Program-made: the position numbers and the translations under genes
NCBI GenBank assembly: GCA_018907035.1
Contig: JACCIC010000048.1
Span: 1,457,001-1,521,000 of the forward strand
Source: Sycobia sp. Sy_11
Lineage: Eukaryota; Arthropoda; Insecta; Hymenoptera; Epichrysomallidae
Length of the DNA stretch: 64,000 nucleotides
Direction of reading: 5' to 3'
The notes under the pieces: generated by a model
Databases searched by the model: none
Told to the model about the DNA's origin: nothing
What the model saw: the letters and a program-made list of their open reading frames with translations, nothing else
Shown here: positions 21,244 to 33,198 of the stretch, one piece after another
Layout of the letters: each line of letters begins with the position of its first letter
How positions within the stretch are numbered: the stretch's first letter is position 1

Positions 21244-22950
21244 TTGATCGTTGGCTGTGACGCTAATGCATATCATGTGATATGGGGTAGCACCGACATC
21301 AACGCCAGAGGGGAGGCCTTGCTGGAGTATTTAATCGGGATTCATTTGGATATAGTCAACCGAGGAAATGTACCTACTTTTATAACAGCTAGTAGAAATG
21401 AGGTCCTCGATCTTATTGTAGCATCTGTTGAAGCGAAGAGTATTATACATGGATGGAAGGTGAAAAAAGAACCACCCATGTCGGACCATAGCACCATAAC
21501 ATTCCAATTGGAATGTCTTAACACAAGAATGGAACCGAGGAGAAAAACAACAGATACAGATTGGGAACTATTTAAGGATGAACTTCGTGAAAGCATTGAT
21601 CATCTTAAAGGAGAATATGGCACTGAGTTTCAACTAGACTGGACACTATATAAAGTTCAGACAGCAATTACCAGAGCCTACGAAAACAACTGTCCATTGA
21701 AGTCTGCTAGAAAACCTAACAACGCATACTGGTAGAATGGGAAACTAGAGGCGCTGAGAAAAAGGGCACGCAAGGCCTTTAATAGGGCGAAGAAGAGGAA
21801 AAACTCTCAGGGATAGTCCATATATAAGAAAACAATGGGCGATTTCAAAAGAGAACTAAACATCGCTAAAAGAGAAGCATGGAGGAATTTCTGTTCAGGG
21901 ACCCAGAACCTATCTGATCTAGCCAAGTTGGCCAAAATCCTAACAAAGGATAATAACTATCGACTGCAAAATCTACGAGACGCAGCAGGTAGTTATGTAA
22001 ATACAGAAGAGGGCACACTTGAACTAATTCTGAAGGCTAACTTTCCTGACTTCATCAGGAACTGCAAAAATGAAATATACCACACCATCACGGAACGGCT
22101 CGTAGGTGCGGATTGGAAAACGGCTGTTCAAATTGTGACTCCGGAGAAGATAAAATTAAACTCCTTTGAACCGTATAAGACACCATGACCTGATGGCATC
22201 TTCCCTAAGATGTCACAGGTCGGGTCTGAAAGTATTTTAAAACTTATTACGCGAATTTTTAAAGGTAGTATCGCAACTGGGTATATACCAGAGGTATGGA
22301 AGACATCTCGTGTCTCTTTCATTCCCAAACCTGGGAGAGGTAGTTACTCGTCGGTGAAAGACTTCAGACCAATTTGTCTGACATCATTCATGCTAAAAAC
22401 GATGGAGAGGGTAGTAGATTTACATATAAGGCAAACAATGTTGTTCAATAGCCCAATCTCAAGTAGACGACATGCCTACAGGATGGGCAAGTCCACTGAG
22501 ACAGCTCTTCACTCAGTGGTCAAACACATTTAGAAGGCTTGGAGCTCGAAGAAAACGGTAATAGGTGCCTTCGTAGACATAGAAGGTGCTTTCATTAGCA
22601 TCACTAAGATTGCAATTGACAATGCTCTATATGCTAAGGGAATAACACCCTCTATCAGCAGGTGGATAATGAGTTCCTTCAGTAATAGAGAGGTATACAG
22701 TGAATGGAATGGTAAACTCGTAAGAGGTAAAGTCAACGAAGGATGTCCACAAGGAGTCCTCAAAGCTAATCCTGGAACTTGCAATAGGACACAGCAATTT
22801 ACGGTGTTATACACACAAGATTAGAGGACACAGTAACCTCTGCAGATGGTCTGGGAAGGAGGAGGAAACTTCGAGGCATTTCTTCTGCACGTGCCCTAAC
22901 TTAACGGAATGTCGCGTAAAGTGGCTGGGACAAGATAACCTCGATTACGA
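21244..22950 (+). pseudogene. LINE ORF2: endonuclease and reverse transcriptase, broken
   Basis: Frame 21,244-21,735 holds the C-terminal APE endonuclease motifs: GCDANAYHVIWGS and, near the end, PPMSDHSTI. Frames 21,835-22,533 and onward carry reverse-transcriptase blocks FIPKPGR, DFRPICLTSFMLKTMERVVD, GKSTETALHS, GAFVDIEGAF (motif A, catalytic Asp) and GCPQGVL (motif B). The sequence then jumps to CRWSGKEEETSRHFFCTCPN, the C-terminal cysteine/histidine motif, so motif C with the second catalytic Asp pair is gone. In-frame stops occur (for example after YKTP near 22,188). The block order fits the Jockey/LOA/Kiri side of the LINEs, but I do not fix the clade. Confidence 0.8.
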
Positions 22951-23212
22951 GTTTTTCCAAGGCGGATGTACTCAGTCTTCTGGCTTACTGCAGAGAACTG
23001 AATGTAACGGAAAACATAGAAGATTAATCAGGGGGAAAAAAATACAATGGCGGTAGCTAAGTGATCCTGAGTATCTAGTTACACCCTGATATGGTTAGTG
23101 GGTTTAGTAGATTAGAATCCTGCATAACCTGGAGTCGGCTCCAGCGGTAGTCTTAGCTGACGAGAACCACTGGCCGTTGAACAATAGCGGATGAACTTCC
23201 CACTACCCAACG

Positions 23213-23243
<31 letters not shown>

Positions 23244-23337
23244 TATAAGCAGTCGACAAAAGTACAATTAAAGCATTGGTAAACAAGTTTTGATATAAAC
23301 TCTATATGAAGTTACAGTATATATACTTATATATATA

Positions 23338-23567
23338 TTAATCGTTTGCGACCACCACGGCCCTTGTCATTTTTGAGTAAGCAATTTGGTTAGAAATTAG
23401 GAGTATGGAGATTATATATGGTAATGTGTGCGTGCGCGCGCGCGCGCGTGTGTGTAGATACGCATACATATATGCGCATTTCAATCAAACGACGGATGTC
23501 GAGCTGATGCTTCTTTATTGCTGCTCGTCTCCTAGTATCCGGCTCCGCTTTGTTCTACACTTAAATA

Positions 23568-23624
<57 letters not shown>

Positions 23625-23697
23625 CTTCATACTCCTAATTTCTAATCAAATTACTTACTCAAAAATGTCAAGGGTCGTGCTGGTCGCAAACGATTAT
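23338..23697. mobile_element. MITE / foldback element with ~75-bp TIRs
   Basis: The left arm (23,338-23,412, starting AATCGTTTGCGACCACCACG) and the right arm (23,621-23,697) are inverted copies with about six differences. The core holds a (GC/GT)n run at 23,429-23,456 and (TA)n at 23,569-23,620. No transposase frame is present. Confidence 0.75.
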
Positions 23698-23699
23698 TA

Positions 23700-24176
23700 T
23701 ATATATATATATATATATTAAATATGTGATAAAGAAGTGTAAACTATTGAAAAACAGAAAAAAGGTCTCATGTCTTTAATTTTATATTAGTCCTAATATA
23801 ATAGTACATATACTTATTTAATATTTTCATTCTTCTTTAATTATACTATTGTATAGTAAATCAATAATTGCAATTATCATTTTTATTCACTAAAATATAT
23901 GATATTATTATAATATGTAACTCTCTTTTTTATATTAAAATTTAAATCATGCTAAGTCTTCATTTTCTTCACGAATTTCAGACAAAAAATATTCGAGTAG
24001 ACCACTCGGCAAAAGCAAAGCACGGTGGATATGGAGAGTGAAACAGTCACCTGAATTATAACAAAAATTAATAAATAATTGTAATTAATTTAAAAAAATA
24101 TTTACGTATTTCTTTTTTACTAGTTCATTCTCACATTATTCCAACATAATAATGTTTATATATATATATATATATT
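23700..24176. other. AT-rich spacer
   Basis: No feature recognised apart from short TA tracts. Confidence 0.5.
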
Positions 24177-24420
24177 TATACCCTTAGATATACATATCTG
24201 AGGGTTGAGATATTTTTTAATTAACGTGTAATAATTTATATTTACTTTTTAATTTTTATCGATATATATATATATATATATATATATTTAATAAAGTATT
24301 ATTTTCAATGTTCAATTAAATGAAAATTGAATTAATCATTAATTTTAATTAATACAATAGTTTGTGTTGATGAATTACTCGATCATACAAAAACTGTAAT
24401 GATCAGATAAAAGAATCATG
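24177..24420 (+). repeat. ~230-bp direct repeat flanking the Penelope-like copy (left)
   Basis: This matches 25,834-26,056 in the same orientation and the left inverted arm (about 13,740-13,950) in inverse orientation. It begins with the hairpin ACCCTTAGATATACATATCT and ends at GATAAAAGAATCATGT. It has an extra TA stretch near 24,262. Confidence 0.8.
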
Positions 24421-24590
24421 TTAATAAATATTTTTTCATTGGTCTTACAGTCCAATCAAATTAGTCGAAAACAATACGTAAGAACATCAGTACACATCTA
24501 CATTAACATTAATACATCAATACACAAAAATAATAAAAGTAAAAATCAAAAAATAAAAAATTAAATTAAAAATAATAATGACAATCAGAC
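24421..24590 (-). mobile_element. One-ended copy of the 19,212 MITE
   Basis: It starts TTAATAAATATTTTTTCATTGG and continues with CAATCAAATTAGTCGAAAAC and an interior that is the inverse of 19,290-19,390. Only one terminal arm is present. Confidence 0.6.
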
Positions 24591-24639
24591 TATCCTTATT
24601 TACAACCACCCCCGTAGACTAATCTGAAAATAAAATATT

Positions 24640-25643
24640 AGCTCAAAAAAATTTTTTTGTTAGTAAAGTGCAGTCTGACTGTCTCCACCACGTTTACCTA
24701 ATTGAAGACATAGTCCAACGTTTCCATCTCGCTACGGCTCCTCACCAGGAAATAAACTAAACCTTATATTCTAATCTATATATACCCATCCCCACCACCA
24801 AATTTAGTAAATTAAATATCAATTGCTCCTGTACACAAATTGTTCAAAACCAATCAATTTAGTAAGGAATGATAAATATTATCTAATTTACTAGACTCTA
24901 ACATTAAATTCACATTATTTTGATTCTATGAAACGTGAATACTTTCAAGATTCTCCCTTTTATACTTATTATTAGTACCCTGTTCCAAAATATCCACATT
25001 CACAAAATCAAAAGAATGCAAAAACTATAAACAATGCTCTTTTAAACCGGAAGTAATATGTGAGCTACGCAAACTATATTTATGTTCATAAATTCTCTTG
25101 TTTAAATATCTACCAGTTTGTCCAATATAGTATTTATTACAATCCATACAATTAATTTTGGAAACAACTCCTGATTTTAAACATAAATCATCCCTATCTA
25201 TGCAATTATTAAACAACCTATTCACATTATTGCTAGTTTTAAAGAAAATTTGAATGTTATCTTTCCAAAAAAATTCTTTTAATTCTTTCAGATAATCCTC
25301 TAATATATGGTAATACAATAATTTTGCCTCTGTTAACATCAACTCGTGCATTATGTCTATTTTCTGTATTATAAATGTCAAACAATCTCTCAGCAATGAA
25401 TTTATTAATAAAATCAATGCAATATCCATTCTTCATGAAAGTTTCTCTTACTATCAGTAAATTATTATGTCTAAAATCTTTATGTGACAATTTTATTGCT
25501 CTGTCAATAACACCTTCCAATGCTTCAATTTTGTTATGCTCTAATATAATGCAGGTATCAACATAATGGTCACCTGATGCATGGAGATGAGTCTTGATAC
25601 AATTCTTGGTCATGTATTCTGATGGATTATTCTTTTGTCTCAT
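24640..25643 (-). mobile_element. 5'-truncated Penelope-like element (copy 1)
   Basis: The minus-strand coding remnants (reverse-transcriptase thumb and GIY-YIG endonuclease) are followed by a tail whose last ~30 bp (CAGTCAGACTG then TTTACTAACA) match the end of copy 2 at 40,440-40,461. The reverse-transcriptase core is missing. A degenerate hammerhead-like core occurs at 24,720-24,748. Penelope-like elements are retroelements with a GIY-YIG endonuclease. Confidence 0.75.
25025..25643 (-). pseudogene. Penelope-like polyprotein: RT thumb plus GIY-YIG endonuclease
   Basis: Two overlapping minus-strand frames (25,643-25,257 and 25,429-25,025) meet at a frameshift near 25,265. The first carries the region after the reverse-transcriptase palm: GVIDRAIKLSHKDFRHNNL and NGYCIDFINKF. 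The second carries the endonuclease: SGVVSKINCMDCNKYYIGQT, with the Cys pair and the YYIGQTGR variant of GIY-YIG, then RYLNKRIYEHKYSLRS. It belongs to copy 1 and is inactive because of truncation and the frameshift. Confidence 0.85.
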
Positions 25644-25685
25644 GTAATGTTAATTATCTCCAGATTTAACTGTTTATGAATTCAA

Positions 25686-25792
25686 AATAATAGCTAATTA
25701 AAATTTTATGTCAATAATAATTGTAATTTAATGATTAATTAAATAAACATGTAAACAATAATTCAATGGAAATTATTAATTATTAATGACAA

Positions 25793-25839
<47 letters not shown>

Positions 25840-26541
25840 CTTAGATATACATATCTTAGGGTTGAGATATTTTTTAATTAACGTGTAATAATTTATAATT
25901 ATTTTTAATTGTTATCGATACATATATTTGATAAGATATTATTTTCAATTTTCAATTAAATAAAAATTTAATTATTAATTTTAATTAATACAATAGCTTG
26001 TGTTGATGAATTACTCGATCATACTAAAACTGTAATGATCAGATAAAAGAATCATGTATTTGATAACTGTATTACGGGCATCACAGTCCATGTTCGCGCG
26101 AAACGTATCATTGCGCTGGCAGCTGGTGTATTCTATCAATTCGTTCAACATTGTTTCCAAAATCGTGCAAAAAGTAGTGGCAACATCGCATTGTACACGA
26201 TTTAATGGACAGCATGCGAGTGTTTACGATTTTCTAAACGAATGAACCACAAATCCGAGCAGGGTCGACCCAACCTCTCGACAAATGTCGTAAAGCTGAT
26301 CTGATAATATATATATTATGATGCAGGTATTAACATAATGATTACCTGATGAATGGAGATGGGTCTTGATACAATTCTTGGTCATGTATTCTGATGGATT
26401 ATTCTTTACTCTCCTGTAATATTTTCTCAAAATAATAGCTAATTACAATTTTATTTCAATAATAATTGTAATTTAATGGTTAATTATATAAACATATAAA
26501 CAATAATTCAATAGAAATTATTAAATATTAATGGCAAATTA

Positions 26542-26572
<31 letters not shown>

Positions 26573-27454
26573 ATGAGTATATATTTCATAGAAAAAGTAC
26601 AGGCAAACGGTTATATACAGACGAGACATGATGGGCACCCAAAATTTAAATAAGTTCAGTTATTTTATCTTTCAATGTGCAAGTGATAGACAAACACCTA
26701 TAATTTAAGGTACTATTTTCGAAGAAAAAAATTATTAAATAAATTCATTACAAATGTAAAGCCTCCCAAAAGACAATTAGCTTCATCTCCCTTTCCCCAG
26801 AGTGGGGCAAGTGAGCATAAAGTATTTATATCTATATAGTGAGATTCTTATATGTAAAGAAAATAAAAATAAGGTAATAGTACAAACATACTAATTTATT
26901 ACGTATTAATAATTAAACAAATCGTATAATACGTATGGTCTTATATTTATATTTGAATTAAAAATTATATATTCTTTTCACATTACCTTTTCTTATCCGT
27001 TTTTTATAATAGGGGTGCATATCAAAGTAACAACTCAAATGCATCAATTGCACGTTGTGAACACTCAAAACTCTCATTTCCTCCTAAAATTATAAATTTT
27101 AATTGTAGCTAAAAGACTATCCTGCAAAAAAATAAACATGTTTGAAATTTTGGAAATTTCTTATGAGCTTTAGTTGCCATAAGAAACGATTTATTTAATA
27201 AAAAATTTTTAGGATGTATATAATTATTAAATCTGCGTAGGCAATAATAATATTTTTGGCTACATAAATGTTATATATACTTTAGGTTAGGAAAAGCACA
27301 ATTACTTTCCTATTATATTTTCATATATGTTTCTTGGCTCAAACTCGTACATCTCGCACCTCTCTATAATCTCAAATTTCTGTATTACATTACTATGTTT
27401 GCAATATGTTTGCATGTTTGTATGTATGTATGCATGTGTGTATTTATATTCATA

Positions 27455-27485
<31 letters not shown>

Positions 27486-27771
27486 TTTTCTGCACGAAGC
27501 TTCATAATTCTTTATTTGATTTGTACGGTATTGAATATTTTCTTCAGCACCACCTATTCAAAAAATCAGAAATTAAAGTTCTCACTTTTTTATTTGAATT
27601 GACAACTTGCATTATAACCGTAATAAAATCATATATTTCGCTTTACTGCCTCAATTCTATGAAGAGAAAGATGAAACACAGTTCATTCGATTCATTATTC
27701 AATTCTAGATCCGTGGCTATCCAAGCTTGATCTTTACTATACGTATAAAATTTATAATATTTGTTGTTATT
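25686..27771 (-). repeat. Right arm of the 2.1-kb inverted duplication
   Basis: Inverse copy of 11,991-14,091. To the right the similarity to 30,297-30,612 continues past the arm end, so this side preserves the longer original context and the left arm is the cut-off copy. It includes a Penelope-like fragment at 26,318-26,411 and TA tracts at 25,799-25,837 and 26,542-26,566. Confidence 0.9.
25834..26056 (+). repeat. ~225-bp direct repeat flanking the Penelope-like copy (right)
   Basis: Matches 24,177-24,420, as described there. The pair brackets the MITE half and Penelope-like copy 1, as a duplicated target or a pseudo-LTR would. Confidence 0.8.
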
Positions 27772-28040
27772 TGATGTTACTGCAAAGCGGCGATGTCTGT
27801 AGTGCAGATGACAGTTAGATACAAATTTTCTTATATTTTTAAACTAATTTTGAAACATATTATGAAAGCAGTAAGGGATACCCCGGTTGTTCAATTTTTC
27901 AAAGATTCGTATAAAATTTGTTTCAACATTGTAAAACGTAAAATGAGGACGCAAAACGAAACCTACGATTTACACATTTTCATTTGCGTTTTAATATAAT
28001 AGTTTATTGTGGCGCTGGGATCGCGGTATGGAGCACTCTT
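27728..28040 (+). repeat. ~310-bp segment duplicated at 30,297
   Basis: Direct copy of 30,297-30,612 with roughly 6% differences by eye. Both copies keep a ~65-codon frame starting MS(V/I)VQ(M/T)TVRYKFSY and ending DLHIFI. The family is unknown, and the differences include several amino-acid changes, so selection on the frame is not evident. Confidence 0.8.
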
Positions 28041-29107
28041 AAGTAAAACAAATAAAATTATTCTCTAACGAATTTGAAATAAATATGAGTACTATGAAAA
28101 TGCACCAACCTTGAATAATGACGCCGAAAACTTGCGACCCAACGTTGAAAAAAGTGAATTAAAATATCTTCTTCATAGTATAATATAAACTCTCCTGAGT
28201 TTTTATAAAATGAATATACTTTCAAAAATGTATTTGAGACAAGAGTGGCACAGTTTCGTTCTACTCAAAAGTATTATCAAAGATAATAATAGTCTGATTG
28301 ATATTGCAATATTATCACGGAACGAATCTCAATATTATTCAAAACGAATAAAAAAAATTAATTCTATAGATATATCGCCACTGAATCACAAAATAACTTT
28401 TTGCAAGAAAAGATATCGAACTACCACACACAGGTTTTCTTTTGTAATAATTTCAATTTTACTATATTATTTTCCTTATTACAATATACCTCTATCTCCA
28501 TCTCCCTCTTTTCTTTTATTTTTCCATCGAATTTTCCCTCTAACAAATATAGAAAGAAATTCCTATGTGTTACAGTATATATATAGTTTTTAAATATTTA
28601 TTTATTTAACTTTATTTTTTACGTATATTTAGTTCCGTTTAGTAAAATTCAAGAAATATTTATTACTTTTCAACAATTTATTTAGTGTAATGTAATAAAT
28701 ATATGTTTGCTATTCAAATAAACTTAATTGTTTGTTTTAAATATATGGTTTACTCCAAATTACAAAATATTCATTCGTTTTAAATATATATGTTTTTGTT
28801 TTAAACATAAATTTAAATAAATATTTTGTTTGATTCAAATAATCTCTATTATGAAATGGATTTATTTGAATTTATACATATTTATTTCTGAGTGAGATAG
28901 TAAAATAATGTAAATTATATTCTTTAGTAAATCGAACGATATAATGTAAATAGCAATAAAATAAAATTTATTATATAAAAATGTAATGAATTTTATTATA
29001 TAAATAATTTACAGAAAGTATAATTTTTTTATATCAAATTAGTCTTATTATTAACGTCAAAGTAGTCTTATTATCGAGTTTTAAACTTTAAATTTTAAGA
29101 AAATGCA
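28041..29107. other. AT-rich stretch without a convincing gene
   Basis: A 127-codon frame at 28,210-28,593 is Ile/Tyr/Asn/Ser-rich, as expected of AT-rich sequence, and resembles nothing I know. I do not call it a gene. Confidence 0.45.
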
Positions 29108-30283
29108 TATATACGAGGGTGGATTGATAAGTTTCCGGCCTGACCAAGAAAAATAACGTTTTTAAGAACTTATTTTTTATTTCTCACCATAATCTCCTCC
29201 AAGGCTGATACATTATTCATAGCAGTGTTCTAGTCTAGTAATGCTATCTGTATAGACTGATTCGTTAAGCTCCTCAAAATACCCATTTAGAGCTTCGATT
29301 ACTTTTTTATTGTCCGCAAATCTCTTACTGTCAAGCCATTTTTTGAGGTTAGGAAACGGATAATAGTCACTCGGGGCTAGGTCTGGACAGTAGGGAGGGT
29401 ACGGCATCAATTCAAACTTTAGATCGTTGATTTCAGCCATCGCAACGATTGACGTGTGCGCTGGTGCGTTATCGTGATGAAACAAGATTTTTTTCTTCGC
29501 CAGTTGAGGTCGTTTAATTTTCACTTCGTGGCTCAAATGTTGCAATAAGTCTGCGTAGTATTGATCAGTGATAGTTTTACCCTTATCAAGATAATCAATG
29601 TATATAATACCTCTTGCCACCCAAAAAATAGTAGCCATAACCTTGTTCGCCGAAAAAATTGTTTTTTCCTTCTTTGAACTTAGTTCTCCTGGTCCAATCC
29701 ACTGTTTAGGCTGTTCTTTGGTTTCAGGAGTGTAGTGGTGGACCTAAGTTTCGTCAACGGTTACGAATCGACGCAAAAATTGGCTTGGATTATGCTTATA
29801 TAACGCCAAATTGGCGGTAGAACTGTTCTTTCGAATCTATTTTTGGTCGACTGTTAGCAAACAGCACTATTTAATGAATTTTTTCGATCATATCTGGAGT
29901 TGTGATCGCAATGGGGCGTTCTGAGCGAAGCTTATGAGAGGTGCTCATTCGACCCTTTTTAAACTCGAAAATCCACTGCTTAACGGTTGAATATGATGGG
30001 GTGGATGTCCCAAGTGTTGAGTCCATCTCTTCTTTAATTTCCTTAGGCGTTAAACCCTTCAAATAAAAGTATTTGATGACAGCACGATTTTCCAGCATTT
30101 CCACTTTTACAAAAAACACAGAGGCGTCTTTTTCGGCGTGCTCTCAAACCTAAACTAACATGGCGATCGGACTGAAACTATAGTTACAAGCTATCTAAGG
30201 ATGGTACTATAGAACGCCACCTCATGGTAGCCCTAGTGGCGCCATCTCTTGGTCAGGCCGGAAACTCACCAATTCTACGTCCG
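29108..30283 (-). mobile_element. Second mariner, degenerate copy
   Basis: The terminal inverted repeats share AAGTTTCCGGCCTGACCAAG on the left and GAGTTTCCGGCCTGACCAAG on the right, with divergent outer ends (CGAGGGTGG and CGGACGTAG). The body is about 1.18 kb with a broken minus-strand transposase. The TIRs differ completely from those of the 14,975 copy, so this is another mariner lineage. A TA duplication is not clear at the right end. Confidence 0.8.
29213..30119 (-). pseudogene. Mariner transposase (D,D34D), dead
   Basis: The N-terminal frame (30,119-29,871) holds the helix-turn-helix with ENRAVIKYFYLKGL and YSTVKQWIFEFKKGRMS. After a damaged stretch, the C-terminal frame (29,638-29,213) holds HHDNAPAHTS (second Asp) and LAPSDYYPF (third Asp), 34 residues apart. 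Around 29,743 the family motif VDET-W is followed by TAG where Trp is expected. There are also frameshifts between 29,800 and 29,870. It is therefore inactive by several independent changes, older than the 14,975 copy. Confidence 0.85.
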
Positions 30284-30296
30284 GGGCTATCAAAAT

Positions 30297-30612
30297 TTGA
30301 TCTGTACTATACGTATAAAATTTATAATATTTGTTGTTATTTGATGTTACTGCAAAGCGGCGATGTCTATAGTGCAGACGACAGTTAGATACAAATTTTC
30401 TTATTTTTTTCAACTAATTTTGAAACATATTATGAAAGCAGTAAGGGATATCCCGGTTGTAGAATTTTTCAAAGATTCGTATAAAATTTGTTTCTACATT
30501 GTGAAACGTAAAATGAGGACGCAAAACGAAACCTACGATTTACACATTTTCATTTCCGTTTTAATAGTTCATCATGGCACTAGGATCGTGATGTGGAGCC
30601 CTCTTAATAGAA
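30297..30612 (+). repeat. ~315-bp segment, second copy of 27,728
   Basis: Second copy of the segment described at 27,728. It starts immediately beyond the mariner right end, so the mariner separates the two direct copies. Confidence 0.8.
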
Positions 30613-33198
30613 AAACGAATCATTCAACAATTCAAATATTTTATATATTTAATATAACTAATTTTAAGTGTGAGGAAGAACGAGAAAGAGGAAGAAAGAG
30701 AAAAAACAAGCGCACAAGCATAACTTGGTAGTAGTTACTCCTGTTCTCCGTAAGGCGGCGCCCTTGTTACTTAGTCTATCTAATAGACCTATAAATTTTC
30801 TCTCAGACTCAGTTTAAACGGAAACGTCTGTTAAAATAGCGCGGGTGCAGAATAGGTAGTAATAGGATATTATTTATTATAATTTTACAAAAGTTAATGA
30901 ATCTAAATATTTTTATTTATTCAAATAAATAATTTTTTCTTTCTTTTTCTTTGTTTGTAATAGAAAATCTGATAATATCCACTGTAACCTCATTATTGTT
31001 TTGTTCTTTCCTCGATTATTGATAATACATTAATATAATTTACTATTAAAAATAAATAAATTCCAGGATAAAATGGTACGTCTAAGGAAAAGTTATAGTA
31101 AAGACCCTACGGTCCACCTAAATTATTTTTAAAATAATTTAATCCATTTGGAATTCTTTACAACTCTGTTAACGCGCGCTTTTACCAGGTCTTACGTCAC
31201 AGGTCAAGAAACCGGTCGTTTCCTTTACTCTGGCAGGTACTCGGCAAGGGCAGTGTGTATTAGTTCCACCTTCGCAGGCGTTGTCTTGATTTCGATCCTC
31301 CTCTGGAATTGCAAAAATAGCAGCGAAGCTGTCGAATGGATAGCAACGTCTAAGTATTGGCAGTGCGTGTATGGCCTATTTTCTATAATGGCTGAAAGGT
31401 GTGTGTGCTGGGTTCGTTTGATCCATTCGTCGCTCCATCCGTAGATTGGCCGGCTACCAAGCGTGTATGAGTAGCTCGTATTTATCGAAAATTTCCTAAT
31501 TGTGTTAATCGGGAAAATAAAATATTTAAACAAATTCTAAGGAAGTCCTTTTTATCTCTGTTTTTTATTGGTCTTGGAGTTTGTCGAATTAGCAAAGGTA
31601 CAATTCAACCAATAGGCGGTTACGCAATAATAAAATAAAATGAAACGAAAAATTCTCGCGTCGTATGACAATAGAAAATGGCTACGATTCACGAAACAAA
31701 AATGATACGTCGTGCGATAATAGCGTCAAAGAAATTTTAATGGAAACGCGTACAATCTATCGCGATTAGCTAATGAAGTTATACAATTAAATACTATTAA
31801 TTAGTTAATTTCGTAGAGTCGACAGGAAAATGAAAAGGCGGGGAAAAAATAATGTTGTGGATAAGGAATTCGATTTGAAGGAAGTATGTCGAGAGCGGCA
31901 AATGGGAGGTCTGCTCAGGAACGGAGAAAGAAGTCGACTGAAGAAGGTACGTGGAGCTCTCGTGCGAGTAGCTGACTTCTTAAAACGCTCGCTCTGATTG
32001 GTCGAGAGTATTCGCCTCACTTCCATAGTAGTCAAATAGTTGACGGTCGCTGTCGTGTTCGACATACATTCAAAATATACATTCTTTTATATATTCTTAA
32101 CGCAACGTATGATATGTTGATCGGAGATCGCAACTGAATTTCTGATTTTTGTTTACTTGTTACCTATTTGTTCTAACGAATAATTTAGCCAATAATTACG
32201 TTCTTCTCAGAAACGCCTCGATAAATATCGTCTAATCGCTCCAATCTACAATATTTACATTTATAATTAATAAGAAAGAAACTTTATATTTCTTTCTCTC
32301 GTTCCTCGGACTACCTTTAAGGACGTAGTCAAAAGATAAACATTTTGTTATTTTTTGTTAAATCAGGATAAATTCAGAGTCTACCCTCCTTACCACGTTA
32401 GGTCGATAACGACTAGGTATTGCACTCGTAGGTTTTCAAAATAAAAATATCAGCGTTAGTTTTTTTGAAACTTCTCTCACACAGGTTACTCAGTGTAAAG
32501 TGTACGTGATGTCCCTTACTGAAAAAAGCTCTGGGATGAAAAGTTATCAATTAGATCACTTTTTAAAAAAAAATATTTTAAAAGTAGTTTTAATTCGTTT
32601 TAAAACTCTTAAAGAGGCCCTGAGCCTATTTATATCTTGTACAAGTAGAATAGGCAGCAGTGTAGAACATTGGCTCTTGCTGGGCTTAAAGTATTTCTTT
32701 TAATTATTGTAATTTTTTTTTATTTATTTTTATCTGTTTTTTTCTATTAGATGTATATTATAGTAGCATATAATAGAAATGGATATCTCTGAAGAGACGG
32801 AGACATGAATTCCTACAAGTAATAGACAAATACAATAAAATTCAAGCGTAGGATAAAACTTCAGGAGTGCCACATAAGACTATAAAGTTATTATAAAATT
32901 TACCCAGAGCCTTGCGGACACTGAGGAACTCAAAATATGCCTAATAAAACAAATTTTGTATTTTATTATAATTTTTAGATTATAGAGCATCCATTTTATT
33001 AGTAGGTCCCTCTTTATAGAAGCACACTTTAAGATATCCTCCATTTTTAATATTATTAGTTACTTTGGTTTAGAAAGAAGGCCACAGGTTCAGATTCGCC
33101 AATTTCCGCAAAAACACTATCTTCTCAATTCAATTAATGGTGTTTTTATATTTCAGGAGGAGACGTTAGTCAACAATTCCATCAGTTGTCCCTGAGAG
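30613..33198. other. 2.6-kb stretch without recognised gene
   Basis: 31,050-31,530 has more balanced base composition and ends with an AATAAA (about 31,516). It holds a 98-codon frame (31,148-31,444) with one hydrophobic segment but no known motif. 31,800-32,480 is similarly mixed. These could be the 5' LTR and leader of the gypsy element that follows, but I could not find a matching 3' copy. Confidence 0.4.

Larger units (their letters stand above)
19469..23241 (+). mobile_element. Internally deleted LINE (non-LTR retrotransposon) with 14-bp target duplication
   Basis: The 14-bp sequence TATATAAGCAGTCG occurs at 19,455-19,468 and again at 23,242-23,255, exactly around the element. From 5' to 3' come a GC-rich leader, ORF1, the C-terminal part of an APE-type endonuclease, the N-terminal half of a reverse transcriptase, the C-terminal zinc knuckle region and an A-rich/(AT)n tail. 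The palm with the YADD box is deleted between about 22,765 and 22,790. Several stops and frameshifts add to the decay. The 5' end seems complete, so the deletion came after, or arose during, a full-length insertion. Confidence 0.85.

Noticed and set aside
24177..24205. Telomere-like repeat because of CCCTTAG/TTAGGG
   Set aside because: It is a single hairpin, not a tandem TTAGG array.
11991..27771. Whole 15.8-kb unit as one large transposon with 2.1-kb terminal inverted repeats (Polinton-like)
   Set aside because: Similarity continues past the right arm end into 27,771-28,040 and 30,297-30,612, the interior holds only unrelated insertions, and no matching target duplication was seen.
28210..28593. 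127-codon plus-strand frame
   Set aside because: AT-rich composition, no motif, no repeat copy; most likely chance.
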